Shown: piece by piece, positions 8,460-17,185 of the stretch
Layout of the letters: every line of letters starts with the position of its first letter
Numbering within the stretch: the first letter of the stretch is position 1
DNA from: an uncultured Acidobacteriaceae bacterium
GTDB taxonomy: Bacteria; Acidobacteriota; Terriglobia; Terriglobales; Acidobacteriaceae
Direction of reading: 5' to 3'
Assembly (NCBI GenBank): GCA_937879855.1
Contig: CALFMO010000051.1
Span: 1-62,141 of the forward strand
Length of the DNA: 62,141 bases
Translations under genes and position numbers: made by a program
Notes under the pieces: generated by a model
The model's database searches: none
What the model was told of the DNA's origin: nothing
What the model saw: the letters and a program-made list of their open reading frames with translations, nothing else

Positions 8460-9200
8460 TCAGTAGCCAGCAAACTCTTCTGCTCGAACGTCGTCCTCTT
8501 CGATCCCTGCGCTCACAAGCGTCTGCCGCATAGCCGTCACCATGGGAGGAGGCCCGACAATGTAATAGATCGGGCCCTGCAGTCCCGCTAGATGTCTGCA
8601 CAGCATCTCCTTGTCTATCAGAACCGTCTCGCCGTTCCATTCTTCCTTGGAAGACATCTCTGTCATGGTGCAGATCAAGCGGAAGTTTGGATTCGTCGTC
8701 TCCAAGGCCTGGAGAGTGTGCAGGAAGGCTGCGTCTTCGGGCCGTCGATTGGAATAGAAAAGGTACAACTTGTGCGGGAGCCGGTCGTGATCGGCTTGCC
8801 GCACGATGCTGAGAAAGGGCGTAATTCCGATTCCGCCTGCGAGGAACACGGCCGGCTTGGCCAGATTCTTGTGTAGGGTGAAGGAGCCTGCGGCTGAACC
8901 TATCTTCACTTCCGTGGCTAGCGCCGCGTTCTTCAATGACCGTTTGAAAGCGGTGTCACGCATCCGCGTGGTGAACACCAACTCATTTTCAAAGGGAGGG
9001 CTCGCGATGGAAAAAGTGCGTGTGTTTCCCTCAGCATCCGTTTCCGGCGGGTCGACGAGTGTCACATCGGCGGACTGCCCTGCTTTGAAGGTGAACCCGG
9101 AGGGCTTCTCGAAGTGAAAGGCCATCGTCCCTTCCGCAACTTCTTCGCGACGTATCAACTTGGACTTCTGATCTGCCATCAAAACCGCTTCGGTAGCCAT
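8460..9200 (-). CDS. FAD/NAD(P)-binding oxidoreductase, ferredoxin-reductase type
   Basis: This is a two-domain flavin reductase of the ferredoxin-NADP+ reductase superfamily. The FAD motif RTFSIASPP, the NAD(P) glycine motif GGIGITPF and the VGPPPM motif are all present. There is no [2Fe-2S] domain, so it needs a separate electron partner, possibly a ferredoxin or the neighbouring b561 fusion (inference). The start at 9200 has an excellent AAGGAGGTAGCC site. It is the first gene of the compact minus-strand block ending with zwf and lies 84 nt upstream of transaldolase. Confidence 0.9.
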   Translation of the reverse strand: MATEAVLMADQKSKLIRREEVAEGTMAFHFEKPSGFTFKAGQSADVTLVDPPETDAEGNTRTFSIASPPFENELVFTTRMRDTAFKRSLKNAALATEVKIGSAAGSFTLHKNLAKPAVFLAGGIGITPFLSIVRQADHDRLPHKLYLFYSNRRPEDAAFLHTLQALETTNPNFRLICTMTEMSSKEEWNGETVLIDKEMLCRHLAGLQGPIYYIVGPPPMVTAMRQTLVSAGIEEDDVRAEEFAGY

Positions 9201-9330
9201 GGCTACCTCCTTACAGAGTGTGCGAAGCCTGTCTGGTTACAAAGACCTGGGCCCGACTCGCAATCGTTACCTCGATCAAAGACAAGGCCACAACAAACAA
9301 TTCGTACAGCAACCCCCTCTTACTAGAATG

Positions 9331-9879
9331 CTAGGATCGGCCTTCTTTTGCCGAACCGGACGGGCTCGCCACAGCGTCAGGGGCGCCACCTTCATCATCC
9401 ATTCGCGACAAAGCCTCTTCGTCTAAGTGCCGCTGAGTGGGTGAAAGCGACTCCGACACATCACTGTTCTCCCTTCGCCAAGAGATGGTCAGCAATAGAG
9501 CGCTCTCTTCCAGCGTCTCGACGTCGTGGAGCACACCGCAGTCCAGCACCAGGAGATGACCGGCCGACATATTCACGTTTCGATCGGCTAAATGGATACA
9601 GATCTGCCCCTCCAACAGTTGAATGGAGACCCTCCCCTCCGCTTTGTGCTGGCGCATTCGTGTGCCGCGCTTCATCAGGATTAGAACGATTCGCAAATCT
9701 GGATACTTCGCAAGCGTCTTGGAACTTCGCCCCGTCTCTCGTTGCCAGGAATCTTCTTGCCGGAGTTGTTGCAGCTCGTGTTCTAAGTCGATTTGCAACA
9801 GAGGTTCTGCTAACCCGGGCAACCGATTCAGTGCTTCCATGCCATCGCCGGGATGGCAAGTGCTGAGATTTGTAGCCAT
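9331..9879 (-). CDS. Cupin-domain protein
   Basis: The middle of the protein (about residues 65-135) reads as a single cupin barrel, with RGTRMRQHKAEGRVSIQ as the first motif and AGHLLVLDCGVLHDVE as the second. The usual metal ligands are only partly kept (one His in each motif), so catalysis is doubtful and ligand binding or sensing is possible. The start at 9879 is preceded by AAGGCGG. It is on the same strand as the flavin reductase, 130 nt upstream. A TGnnCA-N4-TGnnCA palindrome lies 139 nt upstream at 10018-10033. Confidence 0.7.
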   Translation of the reverse strand: MATNLSTCHPGDGMEALNRLPGLAEPLLQIDLEHELQQLRQEDSWQRETGRSSKTLAKYPDLRIVLILMKRGTRMRQHKAEGRVSIQLLEGQICIHLADRNVNMSAGHLLVLDCGVLHDVETLEESALLLTISWRRENSDVSESLSPTQRHLDEEALSRMDDEGGAPDAVASPSGSAKEGRS

Positions 9880-10017
9880 GATGACCGCCTTCTCCCCGTG
9901 CATCGTTGTCGTGATTATGGGCTAACCGTTGACTGTGAATTACGGAGCGGGCTGCCCACTTCTGAAACGTCGGCAAGTCCCCAAATGACTATGATCGACG
10001 ATGTACTGCTGCAAAAC

Positions 10018-10033
10018 TGGTCAACATTGCACA
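10018..10033. promoter_or_regulatory. Exact TGnnCA-N4-TGnnCA palindrome
   Basis: TGGTCA-ACAT-TGCACA lies between the cupin gene (minus, start 9879) and the Crp gene (plus, start 10403). The two-fold symmetry and 16-bp span fit a Crp/Fnr dimer. The cupin is the closer gene. Confidence 0.5.
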
Positions 10034-10402
10034 GTCTCTTGATAGATCTCTATCGAAAGCAGACTGTCACTGAGTCTTCGCCGCGGAGTTCACCGCTTTC
10101 GGAACTTGCTTCTGAATTCTTTCAAACACATTCTTCACAACTCGATCGCACCGCACAGCATGAAAAGTGAATGCTTCTTTTCTTTCCATTCCAGCACGCG
10201 CATAAAGACTCTTGCGCAAAAGGAAAGGAGGAAAACCTCGGTTGACTCCTCTCTCAAAATATGACAGCATGAGACATTGTTAACGCAGCGTTGTGCTGCG
10301 CAGCAGCGTGTTGTTCCCGCCTTTTTTTCGCTTCATTTTTCATAAATAACTGTGAGTCCCCCTGCAGTCGTTCTGGACTCTCTTAACCCGAAGGAAGGGG
10401 CC

Positions 10403-11068
10403 ATGACTCCCGTAATTGCAACTACGAAAAAACGCAATTTCGACCCGACAAAGTTCCTTACCAGTATCGGTGAGGGCCGGAAAATTGTATCGATTGCAAA
10501 GAAACAAACAATTTACGCTCAAGGCGCAGCCTGTGATGCGGTGTTTTATATCCAGGAGGGCAAGGTAAGGCTCACCGTAGTGGCGAAGAACGGCAAGGAA
10601 GCTACGATAGGAATATTGAATCCCGGCGATTTCTTCGGAGAAGGCGGCCTTGCGGGACAGCCTCTGCGCATGGGGACTGCAACCGCGATGACAGATTGCG
10701 AACTTATGCGGATCGAGAAAAAGGCAATGATGGAAGCACTGCACCGCGAACATACATTGTCCGACATGTTTACGGCGTATTTGTTGGGGCGGAACATCCA
10801 ATATGAAGCGGACCTGGTTGACCAACTCTTCAATTCCAGCGAAAAGAGACTAGCTCGGACTCTGCTGTTGCTTGCTCAATTCGGCAAGGAAGGCAAGCCC
10901 GAGACGGTAGTGCCCAAGATCAGTCAGGAGACCCTCGCGGAGATGGTGGGCACAACCCGGTCACGGGTCAGCTTCTTCATGAACCGATTCAGGGAGATGG
11001 GTTTCATTCATTACAACGGTGGGCTGGAAGTCCACAGTTCACTTCTCAGCGTCGTTCTTCATGACTAG
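10403..11068 (+). CDS. Crp/Fnr-family transcription regulator, core paralog A
   Basis: The start at the ATG at 10403 is preceded by GAAGGAAGGGGCC; an open extension to 10352 lacks a site. The protein (221 aa) has a cNMP-binding-like barrel, with GDFFGEGGLAGQ where Crp contacts the phosphate, a dimer helix around YEADLVDQLFNSSEKRLAR, and a winged helix. The recognition segment GTTRSRVSFFMNRFR is almost identical in the paralogs at 24446, 27822, 42453 and close in 22790. There are no N-terminal cysteines for an Fnr-type iron-sulfur cluster. It is convergent with the 67-aa gene at 11119-11322, and this pair is duplicated at 42202-43127. Confidence 0.92.
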   Translation: MTPVIATTKKRNFDPTKFLTSIGEGRKIVSIAKKQTIYAQGAACDAVFYIQEGKVRLTVVAKNGKEATIGILNPGDFFGEGGLAGQPLRMGTATAMTDCELMRIEKKAMMEALHREHTLSDMFTAYLLGRNIQYEADLVDQLFNSSEKRLARTLLLLAQFGKEGKPETVVPKISQETLAEMVGTTRSRVSFFMNRFREMGFIHYNGGLEVHSSLLSVVLHD

Positions 11069-11118
11069 GTGCCGCTTAGAAATCTCAATGTGCAAGCTCA
11101 AGAACCCAGCGATGAGCA

Positions 11119-11322
11119 TCAGGCATTTGCTGGATCTAATCCGGGAATCGGTCCTATTTTCGTCGCAACCAGCACTTCCAACAACGTGGCGGTATTGCGA
11201 ACGCTGCCCGAGATGGTGATGAGTGCTTCTGAGACCACGGGGTGTTGATCCGCCAGCGAGTCAAGACGATCACTCACATTGTAGAGTTGCTTCACTTCGC
11301 GCAGAATCGCAATCGAGGACAT
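11119..11322 (-). CDS. Conserved 67-aa protein, copy 1
   Basis: The protein is nearly identical (about 85%) to that of 42202-42405. Both begin MSSIAILREVKQLYNVSDR, then a hydrophobic amphipathic stretch with GSVRNTATLLEVLV. No family is recognised; it appears helical and soluble. The ATG at 11322 follows CAGGAAAAC, and a tandem TCAG palindrome lies 23 nt upstream. Strong conservation between two distant copies, including the leader, shows it is a real gene. It is convergent with a Crp/Fnr gene, as is its twin. Confidence 0.8.
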   Translation of the reverse strand: MSSIAILREVKQLYNVSDRLDSLADQHPVVSEALITISGSVRNTATLLEVLVATKIGPIPGLDPANA

Positions 11323-11345
11323 GGGTACACCGTTTTCCTGAGAGC

Positions 11346-11396
11346 CTAAGAAGTGAAAACTTCAGGTGGGCTGACTTAGTTCAGGAAACCTGAAAG
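11346..11396 (-). promoter_or_regulatory. Tandem TCAG-N5-CTGA palindromes plus CTTAG, copy 2
   Basis: On the minus strand: TCAGGTTTCCTGA, ACTAAG, TCAGCCCACCTGA, then CTTAG. It ends 23 nt before the ATG of the 67-aa gene. The twin gene at 42202 has the same element at the same distance. Confidence 0.7.
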
Positions 11397-11492
11397 AAGG
11401 TTCGGGGGTTGATCCCAGAGTCGCCCCCCCTCATAAATGCCGAAAATTGGGGATCAATCGGCATGATCACGCGCGTCCATCTGGCAATCACG

Positions 11493-11573
11493 CTAACCGC
11501 GCCAACGAGAGTATCCCCAGCCCCCGCCACCGAGCAAAAATAGCACCACAAGAACAATCAATACCGTTTCCAT
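11493..11573 (-). CDS. 26-aa membrane mini-protein
   Basis: The ATG at 11573 follows GTGAGGTACAAC. The translation is one membrane span, METVLIVLVVLFLLGGGG, then WGYSRWRG. Small glycine-rich single-span proteins ending in this WGYSRWRG pattern occur in many bacteria as uncharacterised stress-associated peptides. A function cannot be stated. Confidence 0.6.
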   Translation of the reverse strand: METVLIVLVVLFLLGGGGWGYSRWRG

Positions 11574-11755
11574 GTTGTACCTCACTTGTAAGAGGAAGCT
11601 GGGCTGGCCTTTGTAACGGCCACCTCATTTCTTCACTACCCACATGATAGAACGGGCGAAAATTGGCGTCTGATCACATTAGATCACTCCGGCGTGTTCG
11701 ATTTGCACAGAGCGCCATGTAGGATTGTGAGCGCATCCAGCCGTGCGGAGGCCGT

Positions 11756-13039
11756 TTGCGCTCCAACTCTTTCGTGCCGACATTCGCCCCAGCTCGATGG
11801 ACGCGATTGCTGTTGAAGTCACTTGGCCCCGGCGTTATCACCGGAGCGGCCGACGATGACCCATCGGGTATTGCCACATATTCTGTGGCGGGCGCGCAGC
11901 TTGGAACCAAGCTTCTGTGGACGGCACTCCTGACGTGGCCGCTGATGGCCGCGGTTCAAATGATGTGTGCGCGAATCGGAATGGTGACAGGGAAGGGCTT
12001 GGCCGGGAATTTTAGTCAGCGATTTCCAAAGTGGCTGCTGCGTGTTTTCGTCCTGGCCCTGCTTGCGGCCAACACGATTAACATCGCGGCGGACCTCGCC
12101 GGCATGGCGGATGCAGCTGAAATGCTGTCCGGGGTCAAGGCGCACTTTTTCGTGGTGGTCTTTGCACTTTTGATTTCGTGGGCGACGGTTCGGCTCCGCT
12201 ATCACCAGATCGCGAACGTGCTCAAGTGGCTGGTGCTGGTTCTGTTCGCCTACCCGATAACCGCGTTTGTGGTGGGGGCTGACTGGGGCCAAGTGGTACG
12301 CGACACCCTGGTACCGCCGATGCCGCATACCCGAGATGAATGGTCGATGCTGGTCGCAATTCTTGGCACTACGATCAGTCCGTATTTGTTTTTTTGGCAG
12401 GCGAGTGAAGAAGTTGAAGAAGAAAAAGCGGCCGGTCTCAATTCGCTTTCTCAGCGGAGAGGAGCAACGGCCATCGAACTTCAGCTGAGGAAAATGGATG
12501 TCGGCGTCGGCACGTTCTTCTCGAATGCGGTCATGTTCTTTATCATCCTGACTACTGCGATCACTCTCAACCGCCACGGGATCACGCACATCGAGACTAC
12601 TCGCCAGGCTGCCGAAGCCCTTCGCCCCCTCGCTGGCAAGTTTGCTGCGACCCTGTTCACAGCGGGTATTGTCGGTGTCGGGTTTCTTGCCATCCCGACG
12701 TTGGCGGGATCAGCGGCATATGCCTTCGCGGAAACGCTGGGGTGGCGCCAAGGTTTGGATAAGAAATTGAAGCAGGCACGGGCGTTTTACACCCTCATTC
12801 TGCTCTCGACCGGGGTGGGTGTCGCACTGGACTTTGTTGGCATTAACCCCGTGAAGGCGCTCTATTGGACGGCCGTCATCAACGGCTTGTTAGCTCCCTT
12901 CCTTCTCGTCGCCATCCTGCTCGTCGCTTCGGATAGGAAATTGATGCAGGGCCAACCGAGTTCTCCCTTGGGGTGGGCCGTCGTGGCGATCACTACCGTG
13001 GCAATGTTCGCCGCGGGTGTGGCCATGTTTGTTGTGTAG
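11756..13039 (+). CDS. Nramp-family divalent metal transporter
   Basis: This is an inner-membrane protein of the Nramp superfamily with about 11 membrane spans. The first-helix metal motif appears as DDDPSGIATYS, close to the classical DPGN but with S in place of G-N. The sixth-helix methionine motif of classical Mn2+ transporters (A/CxxMP) is not clear in the matching region (ISPYLFFWQASEEVEEE), so it may belong to an Nramp-related group with other selectivity. The start is a TTG at 11756 with GGAGG five bases upstream; no ATG is near. It is flanked by small stress-type genes with no other metal gene nearby. Confidence 0.85.
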   Translation: MRSNSFVPTFAPARWTRLLLKSLGPGVITGAADDDPSGIATYSVAGAQLGTKLLWTALLTWPLMAAVQMMCARIGMVTGKGLAGNFSQRFPKWLLRVFVLALLAANTINIAADLAGMADAAEMLSGVKAHFFVVVFALLISWATVRLRYHQIANVLKWLVLVLFAYPITAFVVGADWGQVVRDTLVPPMPHTRDEWSMLVAILGTTISPYLFFWQASEEVEEEKAAGLNSLSQRRGATAIELQLRKMDVGVGTFFSNAVMFFIILTTAITLNRHGITHIETTRQAAEALRPLAGKFAATLFTAGIVGVGFLAIPTLAGSAAYAFAETLGWRQGLDKKLKQARAFYTLILLSTGVGVALDFVGINPVKALYWTAVINGLLAPFLLVAILLVASDRKLMQGQPSSPLGWAVVAITTVAMFAAGVAMFVV

Positions 13040-13217
13040 ACCGTTAGTCTCGTTGCCGTCGAGCCGCACGCTCGCCTCAGTTTAGCCAAAATAATTGTCA
13101 GAACAGTGCTGTTTGGACCTGTCGAGCCATTCTTGCTAGGCCTATTCTGTATCTATCGAGCCGATGAACAGTCGTGGCGAAGAGCGCCCTTCCGGTCTCG
13201 TGGAAGAGGAAACTCTT

Positions 13218-13511
13218 ATGATCCATGGCGCCAACAAGCCGATACCCAAACTGTGTAAAGCTCCCCAACCACCCCTCTCACACGTTGGGGCGATTCCTGA
13301 CACCGACCGGGCCAAGAGGCCACCGCTCTCCGAGCCTTCTGCCACCGGCCAGGAGTTGACTCCCGGAGATCGGGTTGAGGGTTTGGGCAACTTCGGAAAG
13401 CCGACAGGAGAAATCGGCACAGTTGAGAGAGCTAACGAAGAGGACGCGGTCGTCAAATGGGATGACGACGGTCGCACGAGACTCCACCAACCGTCGCTTA
13501 AGAAGATCTAA
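13218..13511 (+). CDS. Small hypothetical protein, copy 1 (paralog of 37503-37796)
   Basis: The start ATG at 13218 has GAGGAAACTC upstream. This roughly 97-aa protein begins with a Pro/Lys-rich stretch (KPIPKL...APQPPL), then DTDRAKRPPLSEPSA, and a C-terminal beta-type half: PGDRVEGLGNFGKPTGEIG, then AVVKWDDDGRTRLHQPSLK. The C-terminal part resembles a small SH3/KOW-like barrel of the kind seen in many short bacterial proteins; this fold guess is inference. The second copy is at 37503-37796. Part of the N-terminal half also appears fused to the Crp protein at 27822-28643. Confidence 0.75.
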   Translation: MIHGANKPIPKLCKAPQPPLSHVGAIPDTDRAKRPPLSEPSATGQELTPGDRVEGLGNFGKPTGEIGTVERANEEDAVVKWDDDGRTRLHQPSLKKI

Positions 13512-13691
13512 GCAGTCCGATCACTGTCGTTTGCACCCGCGATTTTGGACCATTGGAGAACCCAAATGGCCAACTCGGACCTCATCCGCAAAATACTATT
13601 TCGATCTCGCCTTAACATGTACCGTCGGTAGGCTCAACCCGACCGGTACAGGCGAGAGTACATTGATGGTCCTTTCTCTGCCCTCCGCACA

Positions 13692-13742
13692 CAGTTTCTG
13701 ATTTACAAGGCGATCAATTCTGAACAGTTTTTCGCAGCCTAA
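13692..13742 (+). repeat. Coding-like repeat ending in ...YKAINSEQFFAA-stop
   Basis: This stretch translates to QFLIYKAINSEQFFAA then a stop. Near copies are at 31660-31713 (minus, LIHKTINSDQFFVA-stop), 36718-36770 (minus, LIHKAINSDR) and about 48615-48655 (minus, IRKTINFEQF). It is about 45 bp, reads as the conserved C-terminus of an unknown small protein, and is a relic here because an in-frame TAG interrupts the frame upstream. Confidence 0.45.
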
Positions 13743-13835
13743 AGTTTGATACTGGCCGTTCACAGAGGTTTGATCGCAGCGGGAACTTCGTGAACAAGTT
13801 GTTTTATTGGACATTCTTGATGCAGGGAGGTTTCG

Positions 13836-14414
13836 ATGAATTTAAATCTGCTGGATCCGAAGCTGATCGGGCTCGCCGCCGTGGTGATTCTGGTCATCGC
13901 AGTGGTTGCCTGGCTGTACGTGCGAAAACGCAGGAGTACGACTGCCGACCTACGGCAAAAGTTTGGGCCCGAGTACGAGCGGGCGGTGCAGAAGCATGGG
14001 TCAGAACGAAAAGCAGAAGCGAAACTAGCGGATCGCCAGGAGCGGGTGGAAAAGCTCAACATTCGCGATCTTGACCCCAGGGAACGCGAACGTTTTTCGA
14101 AACAGTGGGAGTCTGTACAGTCGCGGTTTGTCGATTCCCCAAAGGGAGCGGTCGCTGAAGCCGATGACCTGGTGTCCTCTCTGATGAAAACTCGTGGTTA
14201 TCCCGTATCCGATTTCGATCAACGTGCGGCCGACATTTCTGTCGCCCATCCCCGAGTGGTGGAGAATTACCGGTCTGCGCATGCGATTGCGCTGCGGGTT
14301 GGGAACAATGGAGCAAGTACAGAAGATCTGAGAACGGCGATGATTCACTACCGCTCCCTATTTGAGGAACTGGTGCAGGTACCAACGATTGTGGAAAGGA
14401 AAGAGGTGGCGTAA
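13836..14414 (+). CDS. Membrane-anchored hypothetical protein, 192 aa, copy 1
   Basis: One N-terminal membrane span (about residues 9-26) is followed by a basic stop-transfer segment, a charged helical region and a C-terminal domain of about 90 residues. That domain has the pattern QWESVQSRFVDSP, EADDLV, STEDLRTAMIHYRSLFEEL and recurs in the next gene, so the two are tandem paralogs over that domain. The ATG at 13836 follows GCAGGGAGGTTTCG. Its TAA overlaps the next ATG (TAATG). A near-identical copy lies inverted at 30983-31561. The family is unnamed to my knowledge; a cell-envelope stress role is a guess. Confidence 0.85.
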   Translation: MNLNLLDPKLIGLAAVVILVIAVVAWLYVRKRRSTTADLRQKFGPEYERAVQKHGSERKAEAKLADRQERVEKLNIRDLDPRERERFSKQWESVQSRFVDSPKGAVAEADDLVSSLMKTRGYPVSDFDQRAADISVAHPRVVENYRSAHAIALRVGNNGASTEDLRTAMIHYRSLFEELVQVPTIVERKEVA

Positions 14415-14833
14415 TGGCTGAACTGAAGAGAATAGAGATAGAGGAGGAACTTCCGACGGCCGAAGTGGCGAGCGACGACATTCCGGCAAAGCAGCTCGAA
14501 AGACCCAAGCTGGTAAAAGGCCAGGAGCCGAAACTTCTGGATAGAACGGCTGCGATCTCAGAGTCTATGCCGTTGTTTGCTGAACCGGAGACGGTAGATT
14601 TCCGATCGCAGTGGAGCAAGCTACAGACTGGTTTCGTGGACGAGCCACGCCGAACAGTCGAAGACGCAGACAAGCTGGTAGCTGCGGTGATGCAGCGACT
14701 CGCGGAAGGTTTCGCCAACGAGCGATCGGGCTTGGAGAAGCAGTGGGACCGCGGTGACAACGTGTCCACCGAGGACCTGCGCGTTGCCCTACAGCGGTAT
14801 CGTTCCTTTTTCGACAGATTGCTGAAACTGTAA
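14414..14833 (+). CDS. Hypothetical protein sharing the C-terminal domain of its upstream neighbour, 139 aa
   Basis: This gene starts by TAATG overlap with the previous gene and is translationally coupled. The first about 65 residues are acidic and probably disordered. The rest repeats the neighbour's domain: QWSKLQTGFVDEP, VEDADKLVAAVM, then STEDLRVALQRYRSFFDRLL. It has no membrane span, so it may pair with the membrane-anchored partner through the shared domain (inference). The second copy, at 30684-30983, is broken by an 11-bp deletion exactly inside this domain. Confidence 0.8.
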   Translation: MAELKRIEIEEELPTAEVASDDIPAKQLERPKLVKGQEPKLLDRTAAISESMPLFAEPETVDFRSQWSKLQTGFVDEPRRTVEDADKLVAAVMQRLAEGFANERSGLEKQWDRGDNVSTEDLRVALQRYRSFFDRLLKL

Positions 14834-14919
14834 CGATCACACACTTTCGGAAGGTAAGAGGAAGCGCTCCACATAAGGATATGCGGACTTAATGTAACTC
14901 AACAGCAAGGAGAAAACAG

Positions 14920-15099
14920 ATGAACCCAAGTACTCAGGACGAGATTCAAGGCACTGTCCATGAAGTGAAAGGCAAAATCAAAGAGACGGCAGGCAAAGTT
15001 ACGAACAGTTCTAACTTAGAGGCCGAAGGCAATGCTGAAAAAAATACCGGCAAAGTTGAGAAAAAGGTCGGACAGATCGAAAAAGTGTTCGAGAAGTAA
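14920..15099 (+). CDS. CsbD family stress protein, 59 aa
   Basis: This short, highly charged helical protein is of the CsbD type: DEIQGTVHEVKGKIKETAG, then NAEKNTGKVEKKVGQIEK. CsbD proteins are abundant under general stress in many bacteria, with unknown mechanism. The ATG at 14920 follows AAGGAGAAAACAG. It is 86 nt after the 139-aa gene and on the same strand, so it may be co-transcribed with it. Confidence 0.9.
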   Translation: MNPSTQDEIQGTVHEVKGKIKETAGKVTNSSNLEAEGNAEKNTGKVEKKVGQIEKVFEK

Positions 15100-15146
15100 A
15101 TTAGCCGAACCTCTGCCTAGAGCGTGTTCATGCGTTTGGGAAGCTG

Positions 15147-16535
15147 ATGTACCTCGATTCTCTGACGTCAGTTTGGCACTCGGAGTTTTTGATTGGGGCG
15201 GGCGACACGTATCAGCCCGACGAACCGACCACTCCGGCGCACGAACCCGCTTCACTTCTCCCGCCCCCAATCAACGGGTATTCTGCGCGCCGAAAATATA
15301 TGCCTGATCAGGTTATGAATAAAGCGGTTGCCGAAGAAATTCAGTTACGCGCGGTGGAAGTGGTGCTGCCGCCTTCGACCTCATCGTCCGATAAGCTGCT
15401 TCGCAGAATCGCGATTCTGCTGTTCACATTGGTGGCTGGCTTGCTGACGGTGTTCGGCTACTACGCGAGCTCGATTTGCATTACGGTCGTCCTGGCGGGA
15501 TTTCTTGCGATCCTGTTTGACCCCGTGGTGGTCAAACTGGAGAAACTACATCTGCCGCGCAGTGCGGCCGCGGCGGGCGTTGTGCTCGCAGGCATGGGTC
15601 TAATCGGGCTGCTGGGTTACGTGCTTTACGGACGAGCGATGAGTTTTGCGGAAGAACTTCCAGTGTACGCCTCGAAGGTTCAGCAAACCATCGAGCCCAT
15701 TAGGCGAAAGATCCAGGATTTTCAGCAAAGTGCCGGGAACCTTACGAATGGGGTGCATCCCACCAAGAAGGTCCCTGAGGTTCGGTTGCAGGAATCGCCT
15801 ACCTGGCCTGATTATCTGGTGCGCGGTGTGGGATCTGTGGCGGGAGCGCTGATTATTGCCGGCGTGGTTCCGTTTCTAACGTTTTTCATGCTCTGCACGA
15901 AGGGCCAAATGGCCATCCGAATGGATGACCTCTTTGGCTCCAGCATAGACGCGGCTCGATTCATCACGAACCTCAACCAAATGATTCGCGGTTTTGTCGC
16001 TGGCAACCTTATCGTCGGTTCTGTAATGGCGGTAGCGACCACGCTGGTATTGTGGAGTCTTGGCATGAGAGGCGCCATACCGCTCGGGATCGCCAGCGGG
16101 CTCTTGAATCTGCTGCCGTTCCTCGGATTGATCGCTTCGCTTGCTCTTCCGTTAGCAGCGGCGCTCCTTCAGTTCAACACACCGGGTCCATATATTGTCA
16201 TCACTCTGACCATTCTCGTCCTGCATGTCGTATCCGCGAATCTTCTTATTCCGAAATTTATTGCCAATCGCTTGAGTATCGGGCCGGTGGCGGCGACAGT
16301 TGGAATTCTTTTCTGGGGCTGGTTGTGGGGCGTGATGGGCTTGCTGCTGGCTGTGCCGCTCACAGCATTCATTAAGCTGGTCGCAGATTTGCATCCGTCC
16401 TTATGTCACTTGTCCAACATGCTAGCGCTGACTCCTCGTCCGACTCCACGTTGGATACGCTACGGCGAAACTGCTTTAGAAAGAGCAATTCCTTCCTTGC
16501 GCCCCCGTCCTGGAAAAGTTCCTGTAGCGCCCTAA
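15147..16535 (+). CDS. AI-2E family transporter (PerM/YdiK-like)
   Basis: This is an inner-membrane protein with about eight hydrophobic spans and the family pattern of paired N-terminal spans, a soluble middle part (about residues 165-225) and C-terminal spans. Members export small molecules or act as ion/sugar exporters; the substrate here is unknown. The start at 15147 has a GGGAAG site. The conserved region begins near residue 55, and ATGs at 15300 or 15315 are alternative starts without a clear site. Confidence 0.85.
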   Translation: MYLDSLTSVWHSEFLIGAGDTYQPDEPTTPAHEPASLLPPPINGYSARRKYMPDQVMNKAVAEEIQLRAVEVVLPPSTSSSDKLLRRIAILLFTLVAGLLTVFGYYASSICITVVLAGFLAILFDPVVVKLEKLHLPRSAAAAGVVLAGMGLIGLLGYVLYGRAMSFAEELPVYASKVQQTIEPIRRKIQDFQQSAGNLTNGVHPTKKVPEVRLQESPTWPDYLVRGVGSVAGALIIAGVVPFLTFFMLCTKGQMAIRMDDLFGSSIDAARFITNLNQMIRGFVAGNLIVGSVMAVATTLVLWSLGMRGAIPLGIASGLLNLLPFLGLIASLALPLAAALLQFNTPGPYIVITLTILVLHVVSANLLIPKFIANRLSIGPVAATVGILFWGWLWGVMGLLLAVPLTAFIKLVADLHPSLCHLSNMLALTPRPTPRWIRYGETALERAIPSLRPRPGKVPVAP

Positions 16536-16664
16536 CAATAGGCGACCGAGAGCTGATGGTCATTCATAGCGGAGCTCGTTGTATTTTGGGCGCTCCAGTC
16601 GTCTTCATAAGGCCGCGATCAGCAATCGAGTTGCATTCGGAGAGGCAAATGGTTCTTCATGGAG

Positions 16665-16680
16665 TGAGCAATTCTGCGCA
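16665..16680. promoter_or_regulatory. Exact TGnnCA-N4-TGnnCA palindrome
   Basis: TGAGCA-ATTC-TGCGCA lies 184 nt upstream of the Lmo0937-like gene at 16864. The rest of 16536-16863 holds no gene that I can support. Confidence 0.5.
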
Positions 16681-16863
16681 GTAATGTAGAAGCAATTGAG
16701 CGAATGTAGTTAGTGACTGCAGGGAGCAGTTTCTCATCACACCGGACGGCACGTTCACCTAACAAGTGAGCCGCGACTCCAGTCGTGGAATGTACACTCC
16801 GAGCCCACCCGCGCGGTCAGTTTCAGAATTCAGGTGCTCGCAAAGGAGCACAGGGGGCTTGAC

Positions 16864-17013
16864 GTGCTTTGGACTATTTTCGTTGTTCTTTTGATTTTGT
16901 GGCTTCTGGGTTTCAGTCTCCATATTGGCGGAGGCCTAATCCACTTGCTACTCGTTGTGGGATTGGTCGTTCTGGTAATTAACTTACTGAGCCGACGACG
17001 AAGTTCAGTTTAA
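16864..17013 (+). CDS. Lmo0937-like small membrane protein, 49 aa, copy 1
   Basis: The protein has two hydrophobic segments, LWTIFVVLLILWLLGF and IHLLLVVGLVVLVINLL, joined by SLHIGGGL, and a basic tail. This is the Lmo0937/DUF5670 pattern of tiny two-span membrane proteins linked to stress conditions. The start is a GTG at 16864, aligned with the ATG of the twin gene at 21505-21654, which differs at only a few residues. Confidence 0.8.
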   Translation: MLWTIFVVLLILWLLGFSLHIGGGLIHLLLVVGLVVLVINLLSRRRSSV

Positions 17014-17135
17014 GGAAGAACAGTAGAGTACCTATACTGGGACCCTGATGTGAATCGCCTGGCCCCTACTTTGCTCCGGCTCCGGCTCCAAGATTGGGGA
17101 AACGCTGACAAATCCTCCCATGAATCGTCACGGAG

Positions 17136-17151
17136 TGGCCAAAATTGGACA
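17136..17151. promoter_or_regulatory. Exact TGnnCA-N4-TGnnCA palindrome
   Basis: TGGCCA-AAAT-TGGACA lies 34 nt upstream of the ATG at 17186, a position suited to direct promoter control of that gene. Confidence 0.5.
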
Positions 17152-17185
17152 GCTTAGAAGGAGTTAGTTCTGCCACACTCTGGCT

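Noticed and set aside
10290..10315. GCTGCGCAGC palindrome near the Crp gene start as an operator
   Set aside because: It does not match either recurrent element and has no second copy in the window.
11819..12589. Minus-strand open frame of 256 codons
   Set aside because: Antisense to the Nramp transporter, whose membrane spans are unmistakable.
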